Assembly: GCA_963793335.1 (NCBI GenBank)
Contig: CAWBZS010000001.1
Location: 124,001-188,000, forward strand
DNA: 64,000 nucleotides
Direction of reading: 5' to 3'
Origin: Sva-07 sp963793335
GTDB lineage: Bacteria; Actinomycetota; Acidimicrobiia; Acidimicrobiales; Ilumatobacteraceae
Shown here piece by piece: positions 62,993 to 64,000 of the stretch; the stretch's first letter is position 1, and every line of letters starts with the position of its first letter. The position numbers were made by a program, and so were the translations under genes. The notes beneath the pieces were generated by a model. The model was not told where the DNA came from. It made no database searches and saw only the letters and a program-made list of their open reading frames with translations.

Positions 62993-63610
62993 ATGATCCG
63001 AGCAGTACTCTGGGATTTCGGCGGGGTCATCCTGTCCAGCCCGTTCGACGCGTTCAACCGATACGAGGCGGCCAACGGACTCCCCACCGACTTCATCCGC
63101 ACGGTCAACGCCACCGATCCCGACTCGAACGCCTGGGCACTGCTCGAACGCAACGACGTCACCCCTGCCGCGTTCGATGCGCTGTTCGCAGACGAGTCGG
63201 AAGCGCTCGGTCATCGAGTCCCGGGCTCCGACGTGCTCGGCCTGCTGTCCGGTGAGGTGCGCCCCGAGATGGTGACCGCACTCGATCGAGTCATCCGTGC
63301 CGGATATCGCACGGCGTGTCTCACCAACAACGTGGTCGGCGGCGAGCAACGGCTCGACGTCGGTGACGTGATGGTGATGTTCGACCACGTGGTCGAGTCG
63401 AGCAAGGTCGGCTGCCGAAAGCCCGAACCCCGCTTCTACGAGATCGCGTGTGACCTCGTCGGTGTCGAACCGGGCGAGTGTGTGTTCCTCGACGACCTCG
63501 GCATCAACCTCAAGCCGGCCAAGGCGATGGGCATGACCACCATCAAGGTCGGCGCAGCCGAGCCAGCGATCGCCGAGTTGGAACAGGTGCTGGGAATCAG
63601 CCTTCGCTGA
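62993..63610 (+). CDS. HAD-superfamily hydrolase
   Basis: 205 residues. Motif I LWDFGGVILSS (nucleophile Asp; Gly in the second-Asp position, as in epoxide-hydrolase N-terminal-like HADs), motif II region CLTNNVVGG, motif III Lys in GCRKPEPRFYEIA and motif IV FLDDLGINLKPAKAMGM. Probably a phosphatase of the sEH-N/IA subfamily; substrate unknown. ATG 62993 follows TAGGCT by 8 bases. The stop directly abuts the convergent AOX-like gene. Confidence 0.86.
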   Translation: MIRAVLWDFGGVILSSPFDAFNRYEAANGLPTDFIRTVNATDPDSNAWALLERNDVTPAAFDALFADESEALGHRVPGSDVLGLLSGEVRPEMVTALDRVIRAGYRTACLTNNVVGGEQRLDVGDVMVMFDHVVESSKVGCRKPEPRFYEIACDLVGVEPGECVFLDDLGINLKPAKAMGMTTIKVGAAEPAIAELEQVLGISLR

Positions 63611-64000
63611 TCAGCCGCTCGTACGCGAGAATCGAGCACCGCGACGGATGTAGTCCTCCGAGTGGTCCTTGTGTTGCTCCTCGTCCCAGGCGACCTGGCG
63701 GAGCATGTCACCCACCGTGACATGGAATCCGTAGTCGCCGCGATACCGCGACTCCCACGGCGTCTCGTCGAACTCCGGGTGCTCGGCGACGAACTGCGCA
63801 TACTGGCGCATCGCGTGATCCTCGAAGTCGGAGTTGAGCTGGTACGACCACTTCGGCCGCACGACGTAGAGCATCCACGACAGGTGGTAGTAGAGGAACG
63901 ACAGGATCTGCGGGAACACCCGATCGAAGAAGCGTCGACGCTTGTAGCCGGACTTCTCGAGGAACTCCTCCATGATCACCAGGTGCCAGAACTCGTTGTC
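63611..64000 (-). CDS. Alternative-oxidase-like di-iron protein, N-terminal part beyond the right edge
   Basis: C-terminal 129 residues. Di-iron ligand motifs match alternative oxidase: NEFWHL (as NERMHL), DFEDHA (as LEEEA) and WDEEQHKDH (as RADEAHH). Two hydrophobic helices (RVFPQILSFLYYHLSWMLYVV) lie between, as in membrane-bound quinol oxidases. Such an enzyme would oxidise quinol with oxygen reduction to water without proton pumping. The first ligand motif (LET) is outside the window. Uncommon in actinobacteria; the distant family alternative is a related di-iron carboxylate oxidase. Confidence 0.75.
   Translation of the reverse strand, partial: DNEFWHLVIMEEFLEKSGYKRRRFFDRVFPQILSFLYYHLSWMLYVVRPKWSYQLNSDFEDHAMRQYAQFVAEHPEFDETPWESRYRGDYGFHVTVGDMLRQVAWDEEQHKDHSEDYIRRGARFSRTSG

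Overview
The window is high-GC DNA packed with genes on both strands and only short intergenic gaps (none over about 300 bases). It carries an F420/LLM-type oxidoreductase, a septum-formation-like lipoprotein, a sequence-typical actinobacterial RapZ, and a uvrB/uvrA/uvrC/rapZ/gap/pgk/tpi/secG backbone. This points to an actinobacterium; the gene content and style fit class Acidimicrobiia (Ilumatobacter-like), but that rank is inference. No prophage, insertion sequence, transposase or CRISPR array was seen.

Layout. 1-4.3 kb: a two-component system (kinase cut by the left edge, regulator frameshifted) divergent from a four-gene unit made of a membrane-anchored protein with an Asp/His/Glu-rich tail, a small secreted protein, an ApbE-type flavin transferase and a haem-binding ferric-reductase-like membrane protein. 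4.3-18 kb: mostly catabolic and redox enzymes (two VOC proteins, alpha/beta hydrolases, a CMD/AhpD-like protein, a flavin monooxygenase, two SDRs, two MDR dehydrogenases) with phosphofructokinase and several lipoproteins. 18-26.8 kb: a lipoprotein, an ABC-2 exporter, another lipoprotein, a large membrane patatin-like protein and two DoxX-like proteins. 27-34.3 kb: tRNA-Leu(GAG), secG, a PH-like protein and a complete oppABCDF peptide importer. 34.5-38.4 kb: tpiA-pgk-gap and rapZ. 38.4-62.9 kb: DNA repair genes uvrC, uvrA, uvrB, a UvrD-like helicase with an HRDC domain and xthA, interleaved with a methyltransferase, an LLM oxidoreductase, a rhomboid-like protein, a solitary nuclease-like protein, an MFS transporter, a cyclase-ATPase regulator, a TrkA-type potassium channel, a truncated sigma factor with its membrane partner, and an NYN-S1 protein with a Lys/Ala repeat tail. 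The right edge holds a HAD hydrolase and part of an alternative-oxidase-like protein.

Three window-wide patterns stand out. (1) About twenty genes have a TANNNT hexamer ending 6-10 bases before the start codon, the layout of leaderless transcripts; it also settles several GTG starts. (2) Ten copies of a roughly 45-base palindromic repeat (CGGTGAG-GGTGA ... TCACC-CTCACCGCAG) occupy five intergenic sites, all between 38.4 and 57.1 kb, and give two genes their stop codons. (3) uvrA and uvrB each carry a perfect GAAC-N4-GTTC box next to the -10 element, the signature of LexA/SOS control.

Nine or more genes are broken by single-base indels with otherwise undamaged coding sequence, concentrated between 24 and 32 kb. 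Several are a doubled T in a CTTG context, which suggests base-calling error rather than decay.
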